Source of the DNA: Sphingopyxis sp. LC363
GTDB lineage: Bacteria > Pseudomonadota > Alphaproteobacteria > Sphingomonadales > Sphingomonadaceae
Length of the DNA stretch: 64,000 nucleotides
Assembly (NCBI RefSeq): GCF_000756385.1
Contig: NZ_JNFC01000005.1
Coordinates: 1 to 64,000 of the forward strand
Direction of reading: 5' to 3'
The translations under genes and the position numbers were made by a program. This document shows, one piece after another, positions 28,254 through 36,372 of this stretch (position 1 is the stretch's first letter; the number at the start of each line of letters is the position of its first letter). The notes under the pieces were generated by a model that was not told where the DNA came from, made no database searches, and was given only the letters and a program-made list of their open reading frames with translations.

Positions 28254-30236
28254 TTAATCGTTCAGCCGGGCCAGGATCTGGGGTGCGATAGCATCGGCGG
28301 TCAGGCCGAAATGCTTGAATAGTTCTTCAATCGGGGCCGAGGCGCCGAAGCTGTCGATGCCGAAGCGCAGGCCGTGGCGGCCGGTATAGCGTTCCCAGCC
28401 GAAGGTGGTGCCCGCCTCGATCGACACGATCAGCGCGTCCTGGGGCAGGATATCGGCCTGATAAGCTGCGGTCTGCTCGTCGAACAGCTCGGTTGAGACC
28501 ATCGAAACGACGTCGGCACCCCGACCTGCGGCTTCGAGCTTGTCGGCGACTTCGATCGCGAGCGACACTTCCGAGCCCGTTGCGACGAGCACGACCTTGC
28601 GCGCGGCCGAAGCTCCACGCAGGCGGTAACCGCCTTTCGCGCATAGATTTTCGGTGACGTCATGACGCAGCGGCGGGAGATTCTGGCGGGTCAGTGCGAG
28701 CAGCGACGGGCGATCCTCCTGCGCCAGCGCGAGCGCCCAGCATTCGGCGGTCTCGACCGCGTCGGCGGGACGCATAACGAGCAGGTTCGGCATCGCGCGG
28801 AGCGACTGGAGATGCTCGATCGGCTGGTGCGTCGGGCCGTCCTCGCCGAGCCCGATGCTGTCGTGCGTCATCACATAGACGACGCGCTGCTGCTGGAGCG
28901 CCGACAGGCGGATCGCCGCGCGGCAATAATCGGCGAACACCAGGAAGGTGCCGCCATAGGGCACGACACCGCCATGCAGCGCCATGCCGTTCATCGCCGC
29001 GGCCATGCCGAACTCGCGGATGCCATAATAGATATAGCGGCCCGAATAATCATTCCTTGTCAGCGGCTTGGTCGACGAGGTTTTGGTATTGTTCGAACCC
29101 GTCAGGTCGGCGCTGCCGCCGACCAGCGACGCGATGTCGGCGGTGAGCGCGCTCAGCGTGTTCTCCGACGCCTTGCGCGTCGCGACCTTCGGCGGCTCGG
29201 CGACGAGGCCGTCGAGATAGGCCTTGAAGGCGTCGCCCGGAACGACCTTGCCACTCAGCCGCGCTTCGAAATCCTTTTTCTTTTCGCTACTTGCGAGCCG
29301 ATCATTCCATTCGGCATGAAGCTTCTTGCCCTTCTCGCCGAACGCCGCCCACGCCGACGCGATGTCGGCCGGGATAACGAACGGCTCGGCGGTCCAGCCG
29401 AGTTCCTTGCGCGCCGCGGCGATCTCGTCGGCGCCGAGCGGGGCGCCATGCGTCGCCGACGTCCCCTGCTTGTTCGGCGCGCCGAAGCCGATGATCGTGC
29501 GGCACGCGATCAAAGACGGGCGCGGATCGGCAAGCGCGGCGTCGATTGCGCGGCGAATGTCGGCCGGATCGTGACCGTCGCAGCTTTCGACATGCCAGCC
29601 CGTCGCCGCATAGCGCGCCTGAATGTCCTCGCTCGTCGACAGGTCGGTCGACCCGTCGATCGTGATCTTGTTGTCGTCCCACAGCACCATCAGTCGCCCG
29701 AGCTGCAAATGTCCAGCCAAACCAATGGCTTCGTGGTTGATGCCTTCCATCAGACAGCCGTCGCCGGCGATGACATATGTGCGATGATCGACAAGATCGT
29801 CGCCATAGACCGCGTTCAGATGCCGCTCGGCGATCGCCATCCCGACCGCGGTCGCGAGCCCCTGCCCCAGCGGCCCCGTCGTCGTCTCGACGCCCTCGAG
29901 CTCGAAATTCTCGGGGTGTCCCGCGCACGGACTGCCCAGCTGGCGGAAGTTGCGGATGTCGCCCAGCGTCGGCCGCGCATAGCCCGCGAGATTGAGCGTC
30001 GCATAGGCGAGCATCGAGCCGTGACCCGCGGAAAGAACGAATCGGTCGCGATCGGCCCATTTCGGATCGCTCGGATCGAACTTCAAATAGTCCGAATAAA
30101 GCACGGTGGCGACGTCGGCCATGCCCATCGGCATCCCGGGATGGCCGCTGTTTGCGGCCTGTACGGCGTCCATCGCAAGCGCGCGGATCGCGTTGGCGAG
30201 TTGACGTTCGGCCAAATGACCTTCGGGATATGTCAT
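28254..30236 (-). CDS. tkt: Transketolase
   Basis: A 660-residue thiamine-diphosphate enzyme of the pentose phosphate or Calvin-type carbon shuffle. Motifs: [13 protein letters not shown], the ThDP/metal site [22 protein letters not shown], the pyrimidine domain [12 protein letters not shown] and the C-terminal domain starting near [11 protein letters not shown]. It is the first gene of the tkt-gap-pgk-fda run, so the block promoter should lie in 30237-30392. Length is normal. Confidence 0.96.
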   Translation of the reverse strand: MTYPEGHLAERQLANAIRALAMDAVQAANSGHPGMPMGMADVATVLYSDYLKFDPSDPKWADRDRFVLSAGHGSMLAYATLNLAGYARPTLGDIRNFRQLGSPCAGHPENFELEGVETTTGPLGQGLATAVGMAIAERHLNAVYGDDLVDHRTYVIAGDGCLMEGINHEAIGLAGHLQLGRLMVLWDDNKITIDGSTDLSTSEDIQARYAATGWHVESCDGHDPADIRRAIDAALADPRPSLIACRTIIGFGAPNKQGTSATHGAPLGADEIAAARKELGWTAEPFVIPADIASAWAAFGEKGKKLHAEWNDRLASSEKKKDFEARLSGKVVPGDAFKAYLDGLVAEPPKVATRKASENTLSALTADIASLVGGSADLTGSNNTKTSSTKPLTRNDYSGRYIYYGIREFGMAAAMNGMALHGGVVPYGGTFLVFADYCRAAIRLSALQQQRVVYVMTHDSIGLGEDGPTHQPIEHLQSLRAMPNLLVMRPADAVETAECWALALAQEDRPSLLALTRQNLPPLRHDVTENLCAKGGYRLRGASAARKVVLVATGSEVSLAIEVADKLEAAGRGADVVSMVSTELFDEQTAAYQADILPQDALIVSIEAGTTFGWERYTGRHGLRFGIDSFGASAPIEELFKHFGLTADAIAPQILARLND

Positions 30237-30392
30237 GAGTCCCCCGGGAAAGGATGTGAAGATGACCGGATTCGGTGGGGACAGCCCTTTGCGGGGGCGG
30301 GGTCAGGAGTCAACCGCCTGTGGACAAATTGTGGCGCATTTCGGCGCGGAGAGGCGATTGCACCCCTCCCCGCGCGCTGCTAACCCTTGGCC

Positions 30393-30599
30393 ATGGAACT
30401 CGATCTCGACGAATCCAGTCTGGCCATCGGCCGTATCGAACGCGCACTGAGCCGCATCGAAAAGGCCCTGACCGACCGGGCGAACCGCCCCGCACCCAGC
30501 GTTGCCGCGCCCGCCGCCGATCAATCGCCGCTGAAGGCCGAGGTTGCCGCCGTCATCGGCGAACTCGACCGACTGATCGCGGAGGCCGACCGTGGCTGA
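30393..30599 (+). CDS. Small coiled-coil protein upstream of zapA (ZauP-like)
   Basis: A 68-residue protein with two heptad-rich segments, IGRIERALSRIEKALTD and LKAEVAAVIGELDRLIAEA, joined by a Pro/Ala linker. Its 3' end overlaps the zapA GTG by 8 nt. In Caulobacter a small coiled-coil protein, ZauP, is encoded with zapA and together they organise the Z-ring (established knowledge). Position, size and coiled coils suggest the same role here, but I see no sequence signature proving it. The ATG at 30393 is preferred to a TTG two codons before. Confidence 0.7.
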   Translation: MELDLDESSLAIGRIERALSRIEKALTDRANRPAPSVAAPAADQSPLKAEVAAVIGELDRLIAEADRG

Positions 30600-31038
30600 C
30601 GTCAAACTGACCATCGGGGGCCGTCCCTACGACGTCCACTGCGCCGACGGGCAGGAAGCGCAGTTGACCCAGTTGGCGTCGGTCATCGATGAAAAGGTCC
30701 GGACGATGCCGGGCGGGACCGAGGTGCGGCAATTGCTGTTCGCGGCGCTCATGCTCGCCGACGAGATGCAGGAAGCCCGCGGCAGGGTCGAAAAGACCGA
30801 ACCCCAATCCGATTCGCTGCGCGCGGCGGTCGCGCTCGCCGAGAGCCGCGAGGCGCAGGCGCGCGACGAATTGAAGGCGGCCATCGCGCGCGAGCAGGAC
30901 GCGATCAAGGCGCTGGAGACTGCGCGGCAAAATTCGGCGACCACGGCGCCTTCCACCAATCCGTCGAACGACCGCGCGCTGCTGCAGATCGCCGACCGTA
31001 TCGAAGCCCTCGCGGGAAAAGTCGAGCAACTCCCTTGA
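30592..31038 (+). CDS. zapA: Cell division protein ZapA
   Basis: A 148-residue protein. Residues 1-60 form the ZapA head (VKLTIGGRPYDVHCADGQEAQLTQLASVIDEKV), followed by a long coiled coil to about residue 110 and a loose C-terminal part ending in a second helix (DRALLQIADRIEALAGKVEQL). ZapA cross-links FtsZ filaments at mid-cell. The start is GTG at 30592, overlapping the preceding small gene. It is longer than the about 109-residue E. coli protein because of the C-terminal extension. The 6S RNA region follows, the classical zapA-ssrS-fau order. Confidence 0.88.
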   Translation: MADVKLTIGGRPYDVHCADGQEAQLTQLASVIDEKVRTMPGGTEVRQLLFAALMLADEMQEARGRVEKTEPQSDSLRAAVALAESREAQARDELKAAIAREQDAIKALETARQNSATTAPSTNPSNDRALLQIADRIEALAGKVEQLP

Positions 31039-31065
31039 GCACGCGCGTCCGCGCCCTTACATAGG

Positions 31066-31244
31066 GGGCGGCGGGTACTGCCCGGCACGAGCTTTTGCGA
31101 AAATCCCTGAGGCGATACATCATCCTAGGGGGCTGTCCCTGCCCGGACCCTGGTCCGACGTACATGGTCCCCACCTGACGTTACTGGCGTCAGAGGACTT
31201 TCCAGCAAACGACCTCGGCGGTCCCGCCAACCTGCCCGCCAAGC
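31066..31244 (+). ncRNA. ssrS: Probable 6S RNA
   Basis: This 219-nt gene-free space lies between zapA and fau, where 6S RNA sits in many proteobacteria (established synteny). The ends can form a closing stem: GGCGGGTA at 31070-31077 pairs with TGCCCGCC at 31233-31240. The interior carries GC-rich runs that can form a long interrupted hairpin with a large central bubble (for example CCGGACCCTGGTCCG at about 31145). 6S RNA mimics an open promoter and binds sigma-70 RNA polymerase in stationary phase. Ends are approximate. Confidence 0.65.
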
Positions 31245-31257
31245 TCCCGAGGAGGCG

Positions 31258-31851
31258 ATGACCGACCTGTCCGCCGACCTTGCCCAGCAGAAACAGAAAT
31301 TGCGCGAGCGGCTGCGCTTCCGGCGACGGCATTTCGCCGCGAATCTTGACGGCATGGCGCAACTGGCCGCGTTCCGCGCGCCCCCTGCGCCGCTTTCCGA
31401 GCTTCTCGCCGACCATGCCATCGTCGGCGCCTATGTCGCGTGGGGCGACGAGCCCGACATACTTCCGATGTTCGCGGACCTTGCGCAAGCGGGCGCGCTT
31501 GCCCTGCCCCATCACGCCGGACGAATCGCGGAAATGGATTTTCGCTTGTGGCGGCCCGACGAATCGCTGGCGAAAGGACCGTGGGGCACGCGCCAGCCTA
31601 CCGACGACGCACCGTTAGCGAGGCCGAACCTCATTTTCTGTCCGCTCGTCGGATTCGACCGCAGGGGCGGCCGGATCGGTCAGGGCGGCGGTCATTACGA
31701 CCGCTATTTTGTCGCGCATCCCGGCGCGCTGCGCATCGGTATCGGCTGGTCGGTGCAGGAAATCGACGCTACGCCGCGCGAATCGACCGATATCGCGCTC
31801 GACGCGATATTGACCGAGCAGGAATTCATCCTTTGCGGAGATCGTTTGTGA
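31258..31851 (+). CDS. fau: 5-formyltetrahydrofolate cyclo-ligase
   Basis: A 197-residue enzyme converting 5-formyl-THF to 5,10-methenyl-THF with ATP. The family signature is near the C-terminal half: FCPLVGFDRRGGRIGQGGGHYDRYF. The N-terminal basic segment LRERLRFRRRHF is the usual ATP-site helix. The start ATG at 31258 directly follows the 6S RNA region. The stop overlaps the GTG start of a DUF2842 gene as GTGA. Confidence 0.92.
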   Translation: MTDLSADLAQQKQKLRERLRFRRRHFAANLDGMAQLAAFRAPPAPLSELLADHAIVGAYVAWGDEPDILPMFADLAQAGALALPHHAGRIAEMDFRLWRPDESLAKGPWGTRQPTDDAPLARPNLIFCPLVGFDRRGGRIGQGGGHYDRYFVAHPGALRIGIGWSVQEIDATPRESTDIALDAILTEQEFILCGDRL

Positions 31852-32093
31852 ATCAGGACAGCCAGGATCGGTTCGACGGCAATCCTCGCCCGAGCTGGCG
31901 CAAGCCCGCGGGCATGTTCCTGATCCTTGCGCTGATCGGCGGCTGGACCGCGATCGTCGTCAGCCTTTCACCATGGGTCGGCACATGGCCGGTGCTGGTG
32001 CAGGCGATCTTCTATCTCGTGGCCGGGATCATCTGGATCGCGCCCTTGAAGCCGCTGCTGCGCTGGATGGAACTGGGGACTTGGCGCCGCTAA
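31848..32093 (+). CDS. DUF2842 family small membrane protein
   Basis: An 81-residue protein with two predicted helices (MFLILALIGGWTAIVVSL and VLVQAIFYLVAGIIWIAPL) and a C-terminal KPLLRWMELGTWRR. This matches the alphaproteobacterial DUF2842 family of unknown function. Start GTG at 31848, translationally coupled to fau by a GTGA overlap. The sequence KPLLRWM after the second helix is the most family-specific part. Confidence 0.85.
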   Translation: MNQDSQDRFDGNPRPSWRKPAGMFLILALIGGWTAIVVSLSPWVGTWPVLVQAIFYLVAGIIWIAPLKPLLRWMELGTWRR

Positions 32094-32170
32094 AGAGCGG
32101 CGCCAATCCAATTTTCCGGTGATGGAAAGTCCCAAGCTGCGGTGGCCATTCCGTCCCTGAAGACGAGAAA

Positions 32171-32247
32171 TGGCGCGAGTGACGGGGCTCGAACCCGCGA
32201 CCTCCGGCGTGACAGGCCGGCACTCTAACCAACTGAGCTACACCCGC
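32171..32247 (-). tRNA. tRNA-Asp (anticodon GTC)
   Basis: Read on the minus strand, the acceptor GCGGGTG pairs with CACTCGC (one G-T pair), and the D-arm, anticodon loop CTGTCAC and T-loop GGTTCGAACC are all in place. The CCA end is encoded (32171-32173). The anticodon is at 32211-32213. It lies between DUF2842 and the AI-2E transporter gene. Confidence 0.97.
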
Positions 32248-32290
32248 GTGTGCTTGGGAGCCGCGCCAATATGGCCCCCGCTTCGGCCTG

Positions 32291-33490
32291 TCAACCGTCG
32301 CTTTCATCATGCGTGCGATTTAATCGATCGCGCACCTCGTCGGTGGTCGTGAGCGTGCCGTGTTCGAACAGGAAACCCGCGAGATCGGGCGTCCCCGTCG
32401 ACGCGAGCACCGTCTGCAAAATCAGCAGCAGCGGAACCGCGAGCAAAGCGCCCGGCGTCCCCCACACCCACCCCCAGAAGCTCAGCGACACGAGAATGAG
32501 CAGTGGATTGATCGTCAGCCGCTTGCCGAGCACCAGCGGCGTGATCAGATTCGCCTCGACCAGATGGACGCCGATAAAGATCAGTGCAGGCAAAAGCGCG
32601 AGCCCGACGGCGTCGAAGGTCATTAGCCCGCCGAGCCCCAGCAGCACCGCGGCGACGATCGGCCCCAGATAGGGCACGAAATTGCAGATGCTGACGATCC
32701 CGCCCCACATGAAGGGCGACGGCATGCCGAGCGCCCACAGCAGCAGCGCGACCGAAAGGCCCAGAATCGCGTTGATCATCGTGATAGTCGCCAGATAGTC
32801 GGCGGTCGCATCGACGACATTCTGAATCACACGCGCGGTCTGCATCGCGCCGTCGAAGCTGCCGCGCCGGCGAATCGTGCCTTTGCGCAGCCGCGTCCAG
32901 CCCGCGAGAAAGAAGAAGATGACGAGCACCGCGAAGAACAGCTGGATCGCGGCCGAGGGCGCCGACGAGATGAAATAATCGACCACCGAGGTGGGCGCGG
33001 TAGCAGCGACCGCCTGCGCGGTCGCCTCGGTCCCGCTGGCGACCGAGGTCAGCGTGCGGTCGACGAAGCGTTGCAGCGTCGAATAAAAGTCGATGAGCGG
33101 CGCCAGATTGCTCTGGATGCGCGGAATCGATTCGGGGATGCGCGCGAACCAGCCCGTTGCCGGCACGACGATGATTGCGAGCGCCGCGTTGATAATCGCG
33201 AGGAAGGTAGCAAGCGCAAAAAACGCCGCGAGCGCGGATGGCAGGCCGCGGCGTTCGAGCCATTCGAGCAGCGGCACGAGCGCGATCGCGATGACGATCG
33301 CCGCGGTGAGCGGAAGGAAGAATTCCGCGCCGGCTTGCAGGGCAAAGGGCAATCCCAGGCAGAATGCGGCGCCGAGGATCAGCGCGAGCGCGGCAAGCAG
33401 CCGGTCGCGGCGAAAATCGTCGATCTCGATCTGGTGCAGCGGATTGACGCGCGGCGGACGCACATCCTTGCTGCCCCGGTCCTCCGCCAC
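32291..33490 (-). CDS. AI-2E / PerM family transporter
   Basis: A 399-residue membrane protein with about eight helices in the family arrangement, two N-terminal groups and a cluster after a long periplasmic stretch (residues about 120-190). The signature LPALIFIGVHLVEANLITPLVLGKRL is typical of the family. Some members export AI-2 or act as Na/H antiporters; the substrate is not evident. The GTG at 33490 (VAEDRGSKDVRPPRV), preceded by GAGAAG, is chosen over an upstream in-frame start because the extra N-terminus is basic and unlike the family. Confidence 0.85.
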   Translation of the reverse strand: MAEDRGSKDVRPPRVNPLHQIEIDDFRRDRLLAALALILGAAFCLGLPFALQAGAEFFLPLTAAIVIAIALVPLLEWLERRGLPSALAAFFALATFLAIINAALAIIVVPATGWFARIPESIPRIQSNLAPLIDFYSTLQRFVDRTLTSVASGTEATAQAVAATAPTSVVDYFISSAPSAAIQLFFAVLVIFFFLAGWTRLRKGTIRRRGSFDGAMQTARVIQNVVDATADYLATITMINAILGLSVALLLWALGMPSPFMWGGIVSICNFVPYLGPIVAAVLLGLGGLMTFDAVGLALLPALIFIGVHLVEANLITPLVLGKRLTINPLLILVSLSFWGWVWGTPGALLAVPLLLILQTVLASTGTPDLAGFLFEHGTLTTTDEVRDRLNRTHDESDG

Positions 33491-33683
33491 CCCGCTTCTC
33501 CTCGTTAACCGCCTCACCTTACGCGCGCTTTCCTTGCCGCGCCAGCCGCCCTGTTTCGCGCCGGGCAAGGACCGCACCTGTCCCTAATTGGAGCAAAACA
33601 TCCTCTTCTACCTGCATTTTAACCAGAAATTACCCTTTATCGGCGACTGACGGCTCCAAGGACCAACCTGTTTCGGAGTCAAA

Positions 33684-34688
33684 ATGATGATGATAGCGCC
33701 TGTGGGGGGCGCGAAGCATCGGCTTCTTCCCTCTTGTTCGATCGTTGCCCTGCTCGCCGCGCTCGCGCTGCCGATGCAGGCCGACGCCGCCGGCACACGC
33801 GCCGGCTCCACCATCAGCAACACCGCGACCGCGAGCTTCGATGCCGGCGGCGGCGCGACGACGATCGATTCGAACCGCGTCGACCTGCTCGTCGACGAGC
33901 TGCTCGACGTCACCGTCGATTCGAGCAACCCCGCCGACGTCCCGACGACGCCCGGCGCGACGGGTCAGGTGCTGACCTTTTCGGTCACCAACAACGGCAA
34001 CGGCGTCGAGGCCTTCGCCCTGACGACGATCGCCAATGCGGGCGGCGACGATTACGACCCCGCTGTCACGCAAATCTATCTCGACAATGGCGACGGCCTT
34101 TTCGATTCGAGTACCGACGCGCTTTATACGCCGGGCGCGAACGACCCGTCGTTCGATCCCGACGAAAGCGTGACGGTCTTCGTCCTCGCAACGACCCCGG
34201 GTTCGGCCGCCGACGGCAATCGCGGTATCATCAGCCTCGCCGCCGCCGCAAAAACGGGCACGGGCGATCCCGGCGACAGCTTCGCGGGACAAGGCGAAGG
34301 CGGCGGCGATGCTGTCGTCGGCTCGACCGGCGCCGACGGGCAGGACGCGGGTGCATTCCTCGTTTCGGCCGCGACCGTGACGCTCGTCAAATCGGCGGTC
34401 GTCACCAATTCGCTGAGCACAGCCGACCCGATCCCGGGTGCGACGATAACCTACACGATCGTCGCCACCGTCGCCGGCAGCGGCTCGGTGAACGGCCTCG
34501 CGATCACCGACGATATTCCGGCGGACACCAGCTATGTCCCCGGGTCGATCACGCTCGGCGGCAGCGTGCTCTCCGACGCGGCTGATGCCGACGCCGGCAA
34601 TTATAACGGCACGCGGATCAACGTCGCGCTCGGCACCGTTGCCGGCGGCCAGACCCGCACCGTCACCTTCCGCACCACGATCGATTGA
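33684..34688 (+). CDS. Secreted DUF11-type repeat protein A
   Basis: A 334-residue protein with a signal peptide (hydrophobic about residues 16-30; cleavage near ADA-A). The mature N-terminus has AGSTISNTATASFDAGG, a motif shared with the two larger neighbours. The C-terminal about 105 residues (VTLVKSAVVTNSL...VTFRTTID) look like one DUF11/conserved-repeat beta domain with the LVKSA...DPIPGATITYTI...ITDDIPADTSYVPGSI pattern. Very few Lys, many Asp, Thr and Gly, so acidic. It is the first of four genes in one direction. Function is unknown; a surface or cell-envelope role is inferred. Confidence 0.8.
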   Translation: MMMIAPVGGAKHRLLPSCSIVALLAALALPMQADAAGTRAGSTISNTATASFDAGGGATTIDSNRVDLLVDELLDVTVDSSNPADVPTTPGATGQVLTFSVTNNGNGVEAFALTTIANAGGDDYDPAVTQIYLDNGDGLFDSSTDALYTPGANDPSFDPDESVTVFVLATTPGSAADGNRGIISLAAAAKTGTGDPGDSFAGQGEGGGDAVVGSTGADGQDAGAFLVSAATVTLVKSAVVTNSLSTADPIPGATITYTIVATVAGSGSVNGLAITDDIPADTSYVPGSITLGGSVLSDAADADAGNYNGTRINVALGTVAGGQTRTVTFRTTID

Positions 34689-35164
34689 TGGAGATGCCCA
34701 TGCGCACCGGCCTTTTCCTTTTGCTCGCCGCACTGATGCCCGGTCCGGCGCTTGCCGCGAACCAGGTCGCGCTCGACAATCATGTGTTCGTCGAGCGCGT
34801 TTCGACCGACGCCGAGGGCAAGCAACGCATATTGCTCGAAGAACCCAAGGTCGTCGTTCCCGGCGACCGGCTCGTCTTCGTGCTCAACTATCGCAACGCC
34901 GGCGCGCAGCCGGCCGACAAGTTCGTCGTCACCAATCCGATGCCCGCGGCGGTTCGCTTCGCGGACGCCGGCGACACGCGGCCTTTCGTCTCGGTCGATG
35001 GCGGCAAGCAGTGGGGACTGCTTGCCGACCTCAGCGTTCCGATGGCGGACGGCACGCGCCGCGCCGCGCAACCCGCCGACGTGACGCATATCCGCTGGGC
35101 TTTCCAGACCCCGATCCCGGTCGGCGGCACGGGCAAGCTCATGTTTCGGGGAGTTGTCAAATAG
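34688..35164 (+). CDS. Secreted single-domain protein B of the DUF11 cluster
   Basis: A 158-residue protein with a signal peptide (LFLLLAALMPGPALA) and one beta-rich domain beginning NQVALDNHVFVERVS, then VVVPGDRLVFVLNYRNAGAQPADKFVVTNPMPAAVRF, the classical conserved-repeat pattern in a shortened form. The start at 34688 overlaps the previous stop as TGATG; the internal ATG at 34700 is an alternative and would bring the signal peptide closer to the N-terminus. Probably exported to periplasm or surface. Co-expression with its neighbours is implied by the overlap. Confidence 0.75.
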   Translation: MEMPMRTGLFLLLAALMPGPALAANQVALDNHVFVERVSTDAEGKQRILLEEPKVVVPGDRLVFVLNYRNAGAQPADKFVVTNPMPAAVRFADAGDTRPFVSVDGGKQWGLLADLSVPMADGTRRAAQPADVTHIRWAFQTPIPVGGTGKLMFRGVVK

Positions 35165-35237
35165 CGAAGTGAAATAACCGCTTAACGGTCGCCAGCGGTG
35201 GGGAAACGGCGACCACATAAAGCCCAGGAGCTCAGCT

Positions 35238-36305
35238 ATGACCAGCAAGCTGACTTATATGGGTGCCATCGGTCTGACGGCGCTTTCGAGCGTCGCCGCC
35301 GCGCCGGCCCTTGCCGCCGGCACGACCGCGGGCACCACGATCACCAATACCGCCACCGTCGACTATCAGGTCGGTGGCGTCGCGCAGGGCCAGCAATCGG
35401 CCTCGAACAATTTCACCGTCGACCGCAAGATCAACCTGCTCGTCGAGGAAGTCGCGGATCTCACGACGACCGTCGTGCCCGGGCAGGCCAATGCGGTCAC
35501 CACTTTCCAGTTGACCAACATATCGAACGAGACGCTCGATTTCGCGCTAGTGGCGACGCAGATCGTCGGCGGCACCGCCTCGCACGGCGGCAGCGACAGC
35601 TTCAACGTCAACAATGTCCGCATCTATCGCGACAATATCTCGTCGGGGACGATCGGCAGCTGGGATGCGGGCGATACGCTGATCACCGGCTATGTCGACG
35701 AACTCGTCGTCGATACCGCAATCCGCCTGTTCGTCGTCGCCGATATCCCGGCAGCCCTCGCGAACAATTCGGTGGCGGGCGTAACGCTCCGCGCGACCGC
35801 CCGCGAAGGCGGGAGCATCGGAACCCAGGGGGCGGCTATTACCGAGACGGCCGGCGCGAACACCGCCGGCAAGGACACGGTATTCGCCGATATCACGGCG
35901 GGCGTCGCCGGCGATGCGGCCCGTGATGGATCGCACAGCGATAACGACGATTATACGGTGCAGACGGCGACGCTTGCGGTCACGAAGACCAGTCGCATCA
36001 TCTCGGATCCGGTCAATGCTACGTCCAATCCGAAGCTGATACCCGGCGCGGTCATCGAATATTGCATTGCGGTCGCCAATAGCGGCAGCGCCGCGGCGAC
36101 ATCGGTGGTCATCACCGACCCGGTTCCGGGCCAGTTGACGTTCAATGCGGGCTCGATCCTGCTCGGCGGAACGGTCACCAGCGGAACGTGCGATTTCAAC
36201 GGCGCGACGGGCGGCAGCTATGCGGCGCCGAACGTATCGGGGACGATCGCGTCGATCGCCGCGGGCACCGCCAGCACGCTCGTCTTCCGCGCGACCGTCA
36301 ACTGA
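35238..36305 (+). CDS. Secreted DUF11-type repeat protein C
   Basis: A 355-residue paralogue of protein A. The signal peptide ends APALAAG; the mature start GTTAGTTITNTATVDYQVGG carries the shared motif. The C-terminal domain runs LAVTKTSRIISDP...PGAVIEYCIAVANSGSAAATSVVITDPVPGQLTF...LVFRATVN. Two Cys (EYC, GTCDF) in this domain could form a disulphide. AGGAGCTC precedes the ATG at 35238 by about 8 nt. It lies 73 nt after protein B and 67 nt before the giant protein. No enzyme motif is visible. Confidence 0.8.
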   Translation: MTSKLTYMGAIGLTALSSVAAAPALAAGTTAGTTITNTATVDYQVGGVAQGQQSASNNFTVDRKINLLVEEVADLTTTVVPGQANAVTTFQLTNISNETLDFALVATQIVGGTASHGGSDSFNVNNVRIYRDNISSGTIGSWDAGDTLITGYVDELVVDTAIRLFVVADIPAALANNSVAGVTLRATAREGGSIGTQGAAITETAGANTAGKDTVFADITAGVAGDAARDGSHSDNDDYTVQTATLAVTKTSRIISDPVNATSNPKLIPGAVIEYCIAVANSGSAAATSVVITDPVPGQLTFNAGSILLGGTVTSGTCDFNGATGGSYAAPNVSGTIASIAAGTASTLVFRATVN

Positions 36306-36372
36306 CCGGGTAACGAAGGGGGCTGCGGGCGATCCGGCAAAGCCGGCGTCCGCAGCCTCCTTCGGGGCTTGT

